Shown in pieces: positions 63,561 through 64,000 of a stretch of DNA of 64,000 nt. The position numbers and the translations under genes were made by a program. The notes under the pieces are model-generated. The model worked only from the letters and a program-made list of their open reading frames with translations, did not search any database and was not told where the DNA came from. The stretch is from Pradoshia eiseniae. Lineage in GTDB: Bacteria > Bacillota > Bacilli > Bacillales > Pradoshiaceae. Numbering within the stretch: the first letter of the stretch is position 1; every line of letters begins with the position of its first letter. The stretch covers positions 124,001 to 188,000 of the forward strand of contig NZ_PKOZ01000005.1 of assembly GCF_002946355.1 (NCBI RefSeq), read 5' to 3'.

Positions 63561-63962
63561 TCAGCCTATGTTCCTTGTAGGAACGAAAGATTCTTTATAT
63601 GTCTCTTCCCATAAATCAATACGGCTCTGAACATGAATTTCATCACGTAAGCTTGTATAGTGTTTCTCCATTTTCTTGGTGATTCTCTCACGCCAGAAAT
63701 TCTTGAATCCTGGTTGAATCATCATAGAATGAGCAATTTCAAGACCATCTTTATCTTCACTGAAAATCACTAAAACCTGGCAATCTTCATAGCTATTATT
63801 TTCTAAAAGCTTATCCAGCATTTCAACTGTCACGACCTTATTCAGGCGCTCTTGTTCAGCCGGATCTGGATGATGAAGCGTATTCGGGCAAATATGTGCA
63901 ACCTTTCCGCTTTCGCCTACGACTACACGAACATAACCTAAAGTTTTTTCTTTGTTTGACAT
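63561..63962 (-). CDS. Conserved-looking protein of unknown function (133 aa)
   Basis: A soluble 133-aa protein I do not recognise. It starts MSNKEKTLGYVRVVVGESGK and alternates predicted beta strands and helices (CQVLVIFSEDKDGLEIAHSM). It has a basic middle (WRERITKKMEKHY) and two cysteines (HICPN, EDCQVL). No signal peptide or membrane segment. It is complete, with ATG 39 bases from the right edge and GATCC-type spacing before it, and has its own terminator. Neighbours give no hint of a role. Confidence 0.72.
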   Translation of the reverse strand: MSNKEKTLGYVRVVVGESGKVAHICPNTLHHPDPAEQERLNKVVTVEMLDKLLENNSYEDCQVLVIFSEDKDGLEIAHSMMIQPGFKNFWRERITKKMEKHYTSLRDEIHVQSRIDLWEETYKESFVPTRNIG

Positions 63963-64000
63963 TACAGATCCCTGCTTTCTTGATGGTTATACACTTATTA

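Overview
The window is a stretch of ordinary chromosome from a low-to-mid GC Firmicute of the family Bacillaceae. The evidence is strong AGGAGG-type ribosome binding sites, TTG and GTG starts, SAM-I (S-box) leaders, FadR-, cre- and Crp/Fnr-like operators, an AbrB-type regulator, a YuzL-type small protein and a gene order that copies the Bacillus subtilis yus region. I saw no rRNA, tRNA, CRISPR array, insertion sequence or prophage. The only phage-flavoured gene is a small Lar-like zinc-ribbon ORF near 4.4 kb.

Layout. 0-4 kb: methionine uptake (metNPQ, metQ cut by the left edge) and O-acetylhomoserine sulfhydrylase, each behind an S-box leader. 4.2-12.4 kb: Lar-like protein with an overlapping 40-aa ORF, yusE/yusF-like genes, gcvH, an ArsC/Spx-like protein, and the beta-oxidation operon fadN-fadA-fadE with a FadR operator, then yuzL. 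12.5-19.4 kb: a complete arginine deiminase system (arcA, arcB, arcD, arcC) with its own ArgR paralogue, a Crp/Fnr-type ArcR and an unknown membrane protein. The arcA promoter carries a Crp-type palindrome centred near -41.5. 19.8-27.6 kb: a RodA/FtsW glycosyltransferase, a metallo-beta-lactamase-fold hydrolase, an acyl-CoA thioesterase, a HelD-type RNA polymerase recycling motor, a KinB-like sensor kinase and a small lipoprotein.

27.8-33.9 kb: an envelope-stress-like module (HtrA protease, OmpR-type two-component system, MacB/FtsX-type ABC transporter). The htrA and ABC promoters share the same direct-repeat architecture. 34-41.8 kb: ketopantoate reductase, a YkuS-type protein, an AbrB/Abh regulator, adenine deaminase, the vitamin B6 locus pdxR / pdxS-pdxT and murB. 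42-46.7 kb: the glutamine ABC transporter glnQHMP, a probable 23-codon micro-gene with its own promoter and terminator, an RsgA-type GTPase and a 44-aa membrane peptide. 46.8-56.5 kb: lpd, a CitST/DctSR-like two-component system, odhB, odhA and a DASS anion transporter, all on one strand, which reads as a unit for dicarboxylate or 2-oxoglutarate uptake and oxidation. 56.9-64 kb: a DUF4272 protein, a CYP152 peroxygenase, an N-acetylglucosamine PTS permease with a structured leader, two PH-domain membrane proteins (YdbS/YdbT), a YtxH protein and an unknown protein.

The most novel-looking items are the micro-gene at 45.3 kb, the pseudoknot-capable leader upstream of the PTS gene at 60.6 kb, and the shared TGACAT direct-repeat promoters around the two-component/ABC/HtrA module. 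No wholly new multi-gene system is evident. All operator and start assignments are by eye.
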